NCBI GenBank assembly: GCA_963170055.1
Contig: CAUJGJ010000016.1
Coordinates: 599,501 to 663,500 of the forward strand
Direction of reading: 5' to 3'
Origin: Halisarca cf. caerulea
Lineage: Eukaryota > Porifera > Demospongiae > Chondrillida > Halisarcidae
Length of the DNA: 64,000 nucleotides
Shown: positions 12,894 to 25,784 of the stretch, in pieces
Layout of the letters: each line of letters opens with the position of its first letter
How positions within the stretch are numbered: the first letter of the stretch is position 1
Notes under the pieces: generated by a model
The model's database searches: none
Told to the model about the DNA's origin: nothing
Seen by the model: the letters and a program-made list of their open reading frames with translations, nothing else
Made by a program: the position numbers and the translations under genes

Positions 12894-15800
12894 GCTGGTG
12901 CTAATACCAATATTTGGCACTAGCACCACGCACATTCCCAGTGGACACACATGACCTTTCTGAAGTGCTGTGGGCGTATTTGTGTAGTGTTGGATATGCT
13001 GGTGCTAATACCAATATTTGGCACTAGCACCACGCACATTCCCAGTGGACACACATGAAGTTTCTGAAGTGCTGTGGGCGTATTTTTGTAGTGTTGGATA
13101 TGCTGGTGCTAATACCAATATTTGGCACTAGCACCACGCACTTTCCCAGTGGACACACGTGACCTTTCTTAAGTGCTGTGGGCGTATTTGTGTAGTGTTG
13201 GATATGCTGGTGCTAATACCAATATTTGGCACTAGTACCACGCACATTCCCAGTAGACACACATGACCTTTCTGAAGTGCTGTGGGCGTATTTGTGTAGT
13301 GTTGGATATGCTGGTGCTAATACCAATATTTGGCACTAGCACCACGCACATTCCCAGTGGACACACATGACCTTTCTGAAGTGCTGTAGGCGTATTTGTG
13401 TAGTGTTGGATATGCTGGTGCTAATACTAATATTTGGCACTAGCTCCACGCACATTCCCAGTGGACACACATGACCTTTCTGAAGTGCTGTGGGCGTATT
13501 TTTGTAGTGTTGGATATGCTGGTGCTAATACGAATATATGGCACTAGCACCACGCACATTCCCAGTGGACACACATGAAGTTTCTTAACTTCTGTGGGCG
13601 TATTTGTGTAATGTTGGATATGCTGGTGCTAATACCAATATTTGGCACTAACACCACGCACATTCCCAGTGGACACACATGACCTTTCTGAAGTGCTGTG
13701 GGCGTATTTGTGTAGTGTTGGATATGCTGGTGCTAATACCAATATTTGGCACTAGCACCACGCACATTCCCAGTGGAAACACATGAAGTTTCTTAACTAC
13801 TGTGGGCGTATTATTGAAGTGTTGGATATGCTGGTGCTAATAACAATATTTGACACTAGAACACGCACATTCCCAGTAGACACACATGAAGTTTCTTAAC
13901 TACTGTGGGCGTATTTGTGTAGTGTTGGATATGCTGGTGCTAATACCAATATTTGGCACTAGCACCACGCACATTCCCAGTGGACACACATGACCTTTTT
14001 GAAGTGATGTGGGCGTATTTGTGTAGTGTTGGATATGCTGGTGCTAATACCAATATTTGGCACTAGCACCACGCACATTCCCAGTGGACACACATGACCT
14101 TTCTGAAGTGCTGTGGGCGTACTTGTGTAGTGTTGGATATGCTGGTGCTAATACCAATATTTGGCACTAGCACCACGCAAATTCCCAGTGGACACACATG
14201 AATTTTCTTAAGTGCTGTAGGCGTATTTGTGTAGTGTTGGATATGCTGGTGCTAATACCAATATTTGGCACTAGCACCACGCACATTCCCAGTGGACACA
14301 CATGACCTTTCTTAAGTGCTGTGGGCGTATATGTGTAGTGTTGGATATGCTGGTGCTATTACCAATATTTGGCACTAGCATCACGCACATTCCCAGTGGA
14401 CACACATGAAGTTTCTGAAGTGCTGCGGGCGTATGTGTGTAGTGTTGGATATGCTGGTGCTAATACCAATATTTGGCACTAGCACCACGCACATTCCCAG
14501 TGGACACACATGACCTTTCTGAAGTGCTGTGGGCGTATTTGTGTAGTGTTGGATATGCTGGTGCTAATACCAATATTTGGCACTAGCACCACGCACATTC
14601 CCAGTGGACACACATGACCTTTCTGAAGAGTTATAGGCGTATTTGTGTAGTGTTGGATATGCTGGTGCTAATACCAATATTTGGAACTAGCTCCACGCAC
14701 ATTCCCAGTGGACACACATGACCTTTCTGAAGTGCTGTGGGCGAATTTGTGTAGTGTTGGATATGCTGTTGCTAATAGCAATATTTGGCACTAGCACCAC
14801 GCACATTCCCAGTGGACACACATGACCTTTCTTAAGTGCTGTTGGCGTATTTGTGTAGTGTTGGATATGCTGGTGCTAATACCAATATTTGGCACTAGTA
14901 CCACGCACATTCCCAGTGGACACACAGGACCTTTCTGAAGTGCTGTGGGCGTATTTGTGTAGTGTTGGATATGCTGGTGCTAATACCAATATTTGGCACT
15001 AGCACCACGCACATTCCCAGTGGACACACACGAAGTTTCTGAAGTGCTGTGGGCGTATTTGTGTAGTGTTGGATATGCTGGTGCTAATACCAATATTTGG
15101 CACTAGAACCACGCACATTCCCAGTGGACACACATTACCTTTCTGAAGTTCTGTAGGCGTATTTGTGTAGTGTTGGATATGCTGGTGCTAATACCAATAT
15201 TTGGCACTAGCTCCACGCACATTCCCAGTGGACACACATGACCTTTCTGAAGTGCTGTGGGCGAATTTGTGTAGTGTTGGATATGCTGGTGCTAATACCA
15301 ATATTTGGCACTAGCACCACGCACATTCCCAGTGGACACACATGACCTTTCTGAAGTGCTGTGGGCGTATTTGTGTAGTGTTGGATATGCTGGTGCTAAT
15401 ACCAATATTTGGCACTAGCACCACGCACATTCCCAGTGGAAACAAATGAAGTTTCTTAACTACTGTGGGCGTATTATTTAAGTGTTGGATATGCTGGTGC
15501 TAATACCAATATTTGACACTAGCACCACGCACATTCCCAGTAGACACACATGAAGTTTCTTAACTACTGTGGGCGTATTTGTGTAATGTTGGATATTCTG
15601 GTGCTAATACCAATATTTGGCACTAGCACCACGCACATTCCCAGTGGACACACATAAAGTTTCTGAAGTGCTGTGGGCGTATTTGTGTAGTGTTGGATAT
15701 GCTGGTACTAATACCAATATTTGGCACTAGCATCACGCACATTTCCAGTGGACACACATGAAGTTTCTGAAGTGCTGTGGGCGTACTTGTGTAGTGTTGG

Positions 15801-18800
15801 ATATGCTGGTGCTAATACCAATATTTGGCACTAGCACCACGCACATTCCCAGTGGACACACATGAAGTTTCTTAACTTCTGTGGGCGTATTTGTGTAATG
15901 TTGGATATGCTGGTGCTAATACCAATATTTGGCACTAACACCACGCACATTCCCAGTGGACACACATGACCTTTCTGTAGTGCTGTGGGCGTATTTGTGT
16001 AGTGTTGGATATGCTGGTACTAATACCAATATTTGGCATTAGCACCACGCACATTCCCAGTGGAAACACATGAAGTTTCTTAAGTACTGTGGGCGTATTA
16101 TTGAAGTGTTGGATATGCTGGTGCTAATAACAATATTTGACACTAGCACCACGCACATTCCCAGTAGACACACATGAAGTTTCTTAACTACTGTGGGCGT
16201 ATTTGTGTAATGTTGGATATGCTGGTGCTAATACCAATATTTGGCACTAGCACCACGCACATTCCCAGTGGACACACATAAAGTTTCTGAAGTGCTGTGG
16301 GCGTATTTGTGTAGTGTTGGATATGCTGGTGCTAATACCAATATTTGGCACTAGCACCACGCACATTCCCAGTGGACACACATGAAGTTTCTGAAGTGCT
16401 GTGGGCGTATTTGTGTAGTTTTGGATATGCTGGTGCTAATACTAATTTTTGGCACTAGCACCACGCACATTCCCAGTGGACACACATGAAGTTTCTTAAC
16501 TTCTGTGGGCGTATTTGTGTAATGTTGGATATGCTGGTGCTAATACCAATATTTTGCACTAACACCACGCACATTCCCAGTGGACACACATGACCTTTCT
16601 GTAGTGCTGTGGGCGTATTTGTGTAGTGTTGGATATGCTGGTGCTAATACCAATATTTGGAACTAGCACCACGCACATTCCCAGTGGAAACACATGAAGT
16701 TTCTTAACTACTGTGGGCGTATTATTGAAGTGTTGGATATGCTGGTGCTAATAACAATATTTGACACTAGCACCACGCACATTCCCAGTAGACACACATG
16801 AAGTTTCTTAACTACTGTGGGCGTATTTGTGTAATGTTGGATATGCTGGTGCTAATACCAATATTTGGCACTAGCACCACGCACATTCCCAGTGGACACA
16901 CATGACCTTTCTGAAGTGCTGTGGGCGTATTTGTGTAGTGTTGGATATGCTGGTGCTAATACCAATATTTGGCACTAGCACCACGCACATTCCAAGTGGA
17001 CACACATGACCTTTCTGAAGTGCTGTGGGCGTACTTGTGTAGTGTTGGATATGCTGGTGCTAATACCAATATTTGGCACTAGCACCACGCAAATTCCCAG
17101 TGGACACACATGAATTTTCTGAAGTGCTGTAGGCGTATTTGTGTAGTGTTGGATATGCTGGTGCTAATACCAATATTTGGCACTAGCACCACGCACATTC
17201 CCAGTGGACACACATGACCTTTCTTAAGTGCTGTGGGCGTATTTGTGTAGTGTTGGATATGCTGGTGCTATTACCAATATTTGGCACTAGCATCACGCAC
17301 ATTCCAAGTGGACACACATGAAGTTTCTGAAGTGCTGTGGGCGTATGTGTGTAGTGTTGGATATGCTGGTGCTAATACCAATATTTGGCACTAGCACCAC
17401 GCACATTCCCAGTGGACACACATGACCTTTCTGAAGTGCTGTGGGCGTATTTGTGTAGTGTTGGATATGCTGGTGCTAATACCAATATTTGGCACTAGCA
17501 CCACGCACATTCCCAGTGGACACACATGACCTTTCTGAAGTGTTGTAGGCGTATTTGTGTAGTGTTGGATATGCTGGTGCTAATACCAATATTTGGCACT
17601 AGCACCACGCACATTCCCAGTGGACACACATGACCTTTCTGAAGTGTTGTAGGCGTATTTGTGTAGTGTTGGATATGCTGGTGCTAATACCAATATTTGG
17701 CACTAGCTCCACGCACATTCCCAGTGGACACACATGACCTTTCTGAAGTACTGTGGGCGAATTTGTGTTGTGTTGGATATGCTGTTGCTAATAGCAATAT
17801 TTGGCACTAGCACCACGCACATTCCCAGTGGACACACATGACCTTTCTTAAGTGCTGTGGGCGTATTTGTGTAGTGTTGGATATGCTGGTGCTAATACCA
17901 ATATTTGGCACTAGTACCACGCACATTCCCAGTGGACACACATGACCTTTCTGAAGTGCTGTGGGCGTATTTGTGTAGTGTTGGATATGCTGGTGCTAAT
18001 ACCAATATTTGGCACTAGCACCACGCACATTCCCAGTGGACACACACGAAGTTTCTGAAGTGCTGTGGGCGTATTTGTGTAGTGTTGGATATGCTGGTGC
18101 TAATACCAATATTTGGCACTAGCACCACGCACATTCCCAGTGGACACACATTACCTTTCTGAAGTTCTGTAGGCGTATTTGTGTAGTGTTGGATATGCTG
18201 GTGCTAATACCAATATTTGGCACTAGCTCCACGCACATTCCCAGTGGACACACATGACCTTTCTGAAGTGCTGTGGGCGAATTTGTGTAGTGTTGGATAT
18301 GCTGGTGCTAATACCAATATTTGGCACTAGCACCACGCACATTCCCAGTGGACACACATGACCTTTCTGAAGTGCTGTGGGCGTATTTGTGTAGTGTTGG
18401 ATATGCTGGTGCTAATACCAATATTTGGCACTAGCACCACGCACATTCCCAGTGGACACACATGACCTTTCTGAAGTGCTGTGGGCGTATTTGTGTAGTG
18501 TTGGATATGCTGGTGCTAATACCAATATTTGGCACTAGCACCATGCACATTCCCAGTGGACACACATGAAGTTTCTGAAGTGCTGTGGGCGTATTTTTGT
18601 AGTGTTGGATATGCTGGTGCTAATACCAATATTTGGCACTAGCACCACGCACTTTCCCAGTGGACACACGTGACCTTTCTTAAGTGCTGTGGGCGTATTT
18701 GTGTAGTGTTGGATATGCTGGTGCTAATACCAATATTTGGCACTAGTACCACGCACATTCCCAGTAGACACACATGACCTTTCTGAAGTGCTGTGGGCGT

Positions 18801-18820
18801 ATTTGTGTAGTGTTGGATAT

Positions 18821-21800
18821 GCTGGTGCTAATACCAATATTTGGCACTAGCACCACGCACATTCCCAGTGGACACACATGACCTTTCTGAAGTGCTGTAG
18901 GCGTATTTGTGTAGTGTTGGATATGCTGGTGCTAATACTAATATTTGGCACTAGCTCCACGCACATTCCCAGTGGACACACATGACCTTTCTGAAGTGCT
19001 GTGGGCGTATTTTTGTAGTGTTGGATATGCTGGTGCTAATACGAATATATGGCACTAGCACCACGCACATTCCCAGTGGACACACATGAAGTTTCTTAAC
19101 TTCTGTGGGCGTATTTGTGTAATGTTGGATATGCTGGTGCTAATACCAATATTTGGCACTAACACCACGCACATTCCCAGTGGACACACATGACCTTTCT
19201 GAAGTGCTGTGGGCGTATTTGTGTAGTGTTGGATATGCTGGTGCTAATACCAATATTTGGCACTAGCACCACGCACATTCCCAGTGGAAACACATGACGT
19301 TTCTTAACTACTGTGGGCGTATTATTGAAGTGTTGGATATGCTGGTGCTAATAACAATATTTGACACTAGAACACGCACATTCCCAGTAGACACACATGA
19401 AGTTTCTTAACTACTGTGGGCGTATTTGTGTAGTGTTGGATATGCTGGTGCTAATACCAATATTTGGCACTAGCACCACGCACATTCCCAGTGGACACAC
19501 ATGACCTTTTTGAAGTGCTGTGGGCGTATTTGTGTAGTGTTGGATATGCTGGTGCTAATACCAATATTTGGCACTAGGACCACGCACATTCCCAGTGGAC
19601 ACACATGAAGTTTCTGAAGTTCTGTGGGCGTATTTGTGTAGTGTTGGATATGCTGGTGCTAATACCAATATTTGGCACTAGCACCACGCACATTCCCAGT
19701 GGACACACATGAAGTTTCTTAACTTCTGTGGGCGTATTTGTGTAATGTTGGATATGCTGGTGCTAATACCAATATTTGGCACTAACACCACGCACATTGC
19801 CAGTGGACACACATGACCTTTCTGTAGTGCTGTGGGCGTATTTGTGTAGTGTTGGATATGCTGGTGCTAATACCAATATTTGACACTAGCTCCACGCACA
19901 TTCCCAGTGGACACACATGACCTTTCTGAAGTGCTGTGGGCGAATTTGTGTTGTGTTGGATATGCTGTTGCTAATAGCAATATTTGGCACTAGCACCACG
20001 CACATTCCCAGTGGACACACATGACCTTTCTTAAGTGCTGTGGGCGTATTTGTGTAGTGTTGGATATGCTGGTGCTAATACCAATATTTGGCACTAGTAC
20101 CACGCACATTCCCAGTGGACACACATGACCTTTCTGAAGTGCTGTGGGCGTATTTGTGTAGTGTTGGATATGCTGGTGCTAATACCAATATTTGGCACTA
20201 GCACCACGCACATTCCCAGTGGACACACACGAAGTTTCTGAAGTGCTGTGGGCGTATTTGTGTAGTGTTGGATATGCTGGTGCTAATACCAATATTTGGC
20301 ACTAGCACCACGCACATTCCCAGTGGACACACATTACCTTTCTGAAGTTCTGTAGGCGTATTTGTGTAGTGTTGGATATGCTGGTGCTAATACCAATATT
20401 TGGCACTAGCTCCACGCACATTCCCAGTGGACACACATGACCTTTCTGAAGTGCTGTGGGCGAATTTGTGTAGTGTTGGATATGCTGGTGCTAATACCAA
20501 TATTTGGCACTAGCACCACGCACATTCCCAGTGGACACACATGACCTTTCTGAAGTGCTGTGGGCGTATTTGTGTAGTGTTGGATATGCTGGTGCTAATA
20601 CCAATATTTGGCACTAGCACCACGCACATTCCCAGTGGACACACATGACCTTTCTGAAGTGCTGTGGGCGTATTTGTGTAGTGTTGGATATGCTGGTGCT
20701 AATACCAATATTTGGCACTAGCACCACGCACATTCCCAGTGGACACACATGAAGTTTCTGAAGTGCTGTGGGCGTATTTTTGTAGTGTTGGATATGCTGG
20801 TGCTAATACCAATATTTGGCACTAGTACCACGCACTTTCCCAGTGGACACACATGACCTTTCTTAAGTGCTGTGGGCGTATTTGTGTAGTGTTGGATATG
20901 CTGGTGCTAATACCAATATTTGGCACTAGTACCACGCACATTCCCAGTGGACACACATGACCTTTCTGAAGTGCTGTGGGCGTATTTGTGTAGTGTTGGA
21001 TATGCTGGTGCTAATACCAATATTTGGCACTAGCACCACGCACATTCCCAGTGGACACACATGAAGTTTCTGAAGTGCTGTGGGCGTATTTGTGTAGTGT
21101 TGGATATGCTGGTGCTAATAACAATATTTGGCACTAGCACCACGCACATTCCCAGTGGACACACATGACCTTTCTGAAGTGCTGTAGGCGTATTTGTGTA
21201 GTGTTGGATATGCTGGTGCTAATACTAATATTTGGCACTAGCTCCACGCACATTCCCAGTGGACACACATGACCTTTCTGAAGTGCTGTGGGCGTATTTT
21301 TGTAGTGTTGGATATGCTGGTGCTAATACGAATATATGGCACTAGCACCACGCACATTCCCAGTGGACACACATGAAGTTTCTTAACTTCTGTGGGCGTA
21401 TTTGTGTAATGTTGGATATGCTGGTGCTAATACCAATATTTGGCACTAACACCACGCACATTCCCAGTGGACACACATGACCTTTCTGAAGTGCTGTGGG
21501 CGTATTTGTGTAGTGTTGGATATGCTGGTGCTAATACCAATATTTGGCACTAGCACCACGCACATTCCCAGTGGAAACACATGAAGTTTCTTAACTACTG
21601 TGGGCGTATTATTGAAGTGTTGGATATGCTGGTGCTAATAACAATATTTGACACTAGAACACGCACATTCCCAGTAGACACACATGAAGTTTCTTAACTA
21701 CTGTGGGCGTATTTGTGTAGTGTTGGATATGCTGGTGCTAATACCAATATTTGGCACTAGCACCACGCACATTCCCAGTGGACACACATGACCTTTTTGA

Positions 21801-24800
21801 AGTGCTGTGGGCGTATTTGTGTAGTGTTGGATATGCTGGTGCTAATACCAATATTTGGCACTAGGACCACGCACATTCCCAGTGGACACACATGAAGTTT
21901 CTGAAGTTCTGTGGGCGTATTTGTGTAGTGTTGGATATGCTGGTGCTAATACCAATATTTGGCACTAGCACCACGCACATTCCCAGTGGACACACATGAA
22001 GTTTCTTAACTTCTGTGGGCGTATTTGTGTAATGTTGGATATGCTGGTGCTAATACCAATATTTGGCACTAACACCACGCACATTGCCAGTGGACACACA
22101 TGACCTTTCTGTAGTGCTGTGGGCGTATTTGTGTAGTGTTGGATATGCTGGTGCTAATACCAATATTTGGCACTAGCACCACGCACATTCCCAGTGGACA
22201 CACATGAAGTTTCTGAAGTGCTGTGGGCGTATTTGTGTAGTGTTGGATATGCTGGTGCTAATAACAATATTTGGCACTAGCACCACGCACATTCCCAGTG
22301 GACACACATGACCTTTCTGAAGTGCTGTAGGCGTATTTGTGTAGTGTTGGATATGCTGGTGCTAATACTAATATTTGGCACTAGCTCCACGCACATTCCC
22401 AGTGGACACACATGACCTTTCTGAAGTGCTGTGGGCGTATTTTTGTAGTGTTGGATATGCTGGTGCTAATACGAATATATGGCACTAGCACCACGCACAT
22501 TCCCAGTGGACACACATGAAGTTTCTTAACTTCTGTGGGCGTATTTGTGTAATGTTGGATATGCTGGTGCTAATACCAATATTTGGCACTAACACCACGC
22601 ACATTCCAAGTGGACACACATGACCTTTCTGAAGTGCTGTGGGCGTATTTGTGTAGTGTTGGATATGCTGGTGCTAATACCAATATTTGGCACTAGCACC
22701 ACGCACATTCCCAGTGGAAACACATGAAGTTTCTTAACTACTGTGGGCGTATTATTGAAGTGTTGGATATGCTGGTGCTAATAACAATATTTGACACTAG
22801 AACACGCACATTCCCAGTAGACACACATGAAGTTTCTTAACTACTGTGGGCGTATTTGTGTAGTGTTGGATATGCTGGTGCTAATACCAATATTTGGCAC
22901 TAGCACCACGCACATTCCCAGTGGACACACATGACCTTTTTGAAGTGCTGTGGGCGTATTTGTGTAGTGTTGGATATGCTGGTGCTAATACCAATATTTG
23001 GCACTAGGACCACGCACATTCCCAGTGGACACACATGAAGTTTCTGAAGTTCTGTGGGCGTATTTGTGTAGTGTTGGATATGCTGGTGCTAATACCAATA
23101 TTTGGCACTAGCACCACGCACATTCCCAGTGGACACACATGAAGTTTCTTAACTTCTGTGGGCGTATTTGTGTAATGTTGGATATGCTGGTGCTAATACC
23201 AATATTTGGCACTAACACCACGCACATTGCCAGTGGACACACATGACCTTTCTGTAGTGCTGTGGGCGTATTTGTGTAGTGTTGGATATGCTGGTGCTAA
23301 TACCAATATTTGGCACTAGCTCCACGCACATTCCCAGTGGACACACATGAACTTTCTGAAGTGCTGTGGGCGAATTTGTGTTGTGTTGGATATGCTGTTG
23401 CTAATAGCAATATTTGGCACTAGCACCACGCACATTCCCAGTGGACACACATGACCTTTCTTAAGTGCTGTGGGCGTATTTGTGTAGTGTTGGATATGCT
23501 GGTGCTAATACCAATATTTGGCACTAGTACCACGCACATTCCCAGTGGACACACATGACCTTTCTGAAGTGCTGTGGGCGTATTTGTGTAGTGTTGGATA
23601 TGCTGGTGCTAATACCAATATTTGGCACTAGCACCACGCACATTCCCAGTGGACACACACGAAGTTTCTGAAGTGCTGTGGGCGTATTTGTGTAGTGTTG
23701 GATATGCTGGTGCTAATACCAATATTTGGCACTAGCACCACGCACATTCCCAGTGGACACACATTACCTTTCTGAAGTTCTGTAGGCGTATTTGTGTAGT
23801 GTTGGATATGCTGGTGCTAATACCAATATTTGGCACTAGCTCCACGCACATTCCCAGTGGACACACATGACCTTTCTGAAGTGCTGTGGGCGAATTTGTG
23901 TAGTGTTGGATATGCTGGTGCTAATACCAATATTTGGCACTAGCACCACGCACATTCCCAGTGGACACACATGACCTTTCTGAAGTGCTGTGGGCGTATT
24001 TGTGTAGTGTTGGATATGCTGGTGCTAATACCAATATTTGGCACTAGCACCACGCACATTCCCAGTGGACACACATGACCTTTCTGAAGTGCTGTGGGCG
24101 TATTTGTGTAGTGTTGGATATGCTGGTGCTAATACCAATATTTGGCACTAGCACCACGCACATTCCCAGTGGACACACATGAAGTTTCTGAAGTGCTGTG
24201 GGCGTATTTTTGTAGTGTTGGATATGCTGGTGCTAATACCAATATTTGGCACTAGTACCACGCACTTTCCCAGTGGACACACATGACCTTTCTTAAGTGC
24301 TGTGGGCGTATTTGTGTAGTGTTGGATATGCTGGTGCTAATACCAATATTTGGCACTAGTACCACGCACATTCCCAGTGGACACACATGACCTTTCTGAA
24401 GTGCTGTGGGCGTATGTGTGTAGTGTTGGATATGCTGGTGCTAATACCAATATTTGGCACTAGCACCACGCACATTCCCAGTGGACACACATGAAGTTTC
24501 TGAAGTGCTGTGGGCGTATTTGTGTAGTGTTGGATATGCTGGTGCTAATAACAATATTTGGCACTAGCACCACGCACATTCCCAGTGGACACACATGACC
24601 TTTCTGAAGTGCTGTAGGCGTATTTGTGTAGTGTTGGATATGCTGGTGCTAATACTAATATTTGGCACTAGCTCCACGCACATTCCCAGTGGACACACAT
24701 GACCTTTCTGAAGTGCTGTGGGCGTATTTTTGTAGTGTTGGATATGCTGGTGCTAATACGAATATATGGCACTAGCACCACGCACATTCCCAGTGGACAC

Positions 24801-25576
24801 ACATGAAGTTTCTTAACTTCTGTGGGCGTATTTGTGTAATGTTGGATATGCTGGTGCTAATACCAATATTTGGCACTAACACCACGCACATTCCCAGTGG
24901 ACACACATGACCTTTCTGAAGTTCTGTGGGCGTATTTGTGTAGTGTTGGATATGCTGGTGCTAATACCAATATTTGGCACTAGCACCACGCACATTCCCA
25001 GTGGAAACACATGAAGTTTCTTAACTACTGTGGGCGTATTATTGAAGTGTTGGATATGCTGGTGCTAATAACAATATTTGACACTAGAACACGCACATTC
25101 CCAGTAGACACACATGAAGTTTCTTAACTACTGTGGGCGTATTTGTGTAGTGTTGGATATGCTGGTGCTAATACCAATATTTGGCACTAGCACCACGCAC
25201 ATTCCCAGTGGACACACATGACCTTTTTGAAGTGCTGTGGGCGTATTTGTGTAGTGTTGGATATGCTGGTGCTAATACCAATATTTGGCACTAGGACCAC
25301 GCACATTCCCAGTGGACACACATGAAGTTTCTGAAGTTCTGTGGGCGTATTTGTGTAGTGTTGGATATGCTGGTGCTAATACCAATATTTGGCACTAGCA
25401 CCACGCACATTCCCAGTGGACACACATGAAGTTTCTTAACTTCTGTGGGCGTATTTGTGTAATGTTGGATATGCTGGTGCTAATACCAATATTTGGCACT
25501 AACACCACGCACATTGCCAGTGGACACACATGACCTTTCTGTAGTGCTGTGGGCGTATTTGTGTAGTGTTGGATAT
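18821..25576 (+). repeat. 33-mer HOR, 3430-bp offset
   Basis: 18821-22146 is repeated at 22251-25576 with an offset of 3430 bp, which is 33 x 104 minus two 1-bp deletions. The marker CTAGGACCAC is found with AGGAC at 19576, 21863, 23006 and 25293, giving spacings of 2287, 1143 and 2287. The marker AATATATGG and the AGAACACGC deletion monomer travel with the block. Differences include GTATTTGTG/GTATGTGTG near 20981/24411 and GACCTTTCTG/GAACTTTCTG near 19919/23349. Confidence 0.83.
21004..23289 (+). repeat. 11-mer tandem duplication, 1143 bp x 2
   Basis: Copies 21004-22146 and 22147-23289 each span eleven monomers, one of which is 103 bp. Each starts with a CTGAAGTGCTG-type monomer followed by AATAACAATATTTGGC, and each contains AATACTAATATTTGG, AATACGAATATATGG, AGAACACGC and AGGACCACGC in the same order. 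CATTCCAAG near 22609 against CATTCCCAG near 21466 is a difference. The junction between the two 33-mer copies falls inside this duplication. Confidence 0.83.
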
Positions 25577-25784
25577 GCTGGTGCTAATACCAATATTTGG
25601 CACTAGCACCACGCACATTCCCAGTGGAAACACATGAAGTTTCTTAACTACTGTGGGCGTATTATTGAAGTGTTGGATATGCTGGTGCTAATAACAATAT
25701 TTGACACTAGCACCACGCACATTCCCAGTAGACACACATGAAGTTTCTTAACTACTGTGGGCGTATTTGTGTAATGTTGGATAT

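Larger units (their letters stand above)
6447..19547 (+). repeat. Macro-duplication: 7590-bp copy then 5511-bp copy
   Basis: The block 6447-14036 and the block 14037-19547 carry the same order of variants. Segment 6447-8733 recurs at 14037-16324 with an offset of 7590-7591. For example AGTTATAGG is at 7039/14629, and AACAAATGAAG with GTATTATTTAAG at about 7853/15443. Segment 10814-14036 recurs at 16325-19547 with an offset of 5511, for example the GTGACC variant near 13159/18670. The 2080-bp difference equals a tandem 20-mer duplication present only in the first copy. The one-base differences in offset are explained by the 1-bp deletion at 8556, absent from its partner at 16146. Confidence 0.85.
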
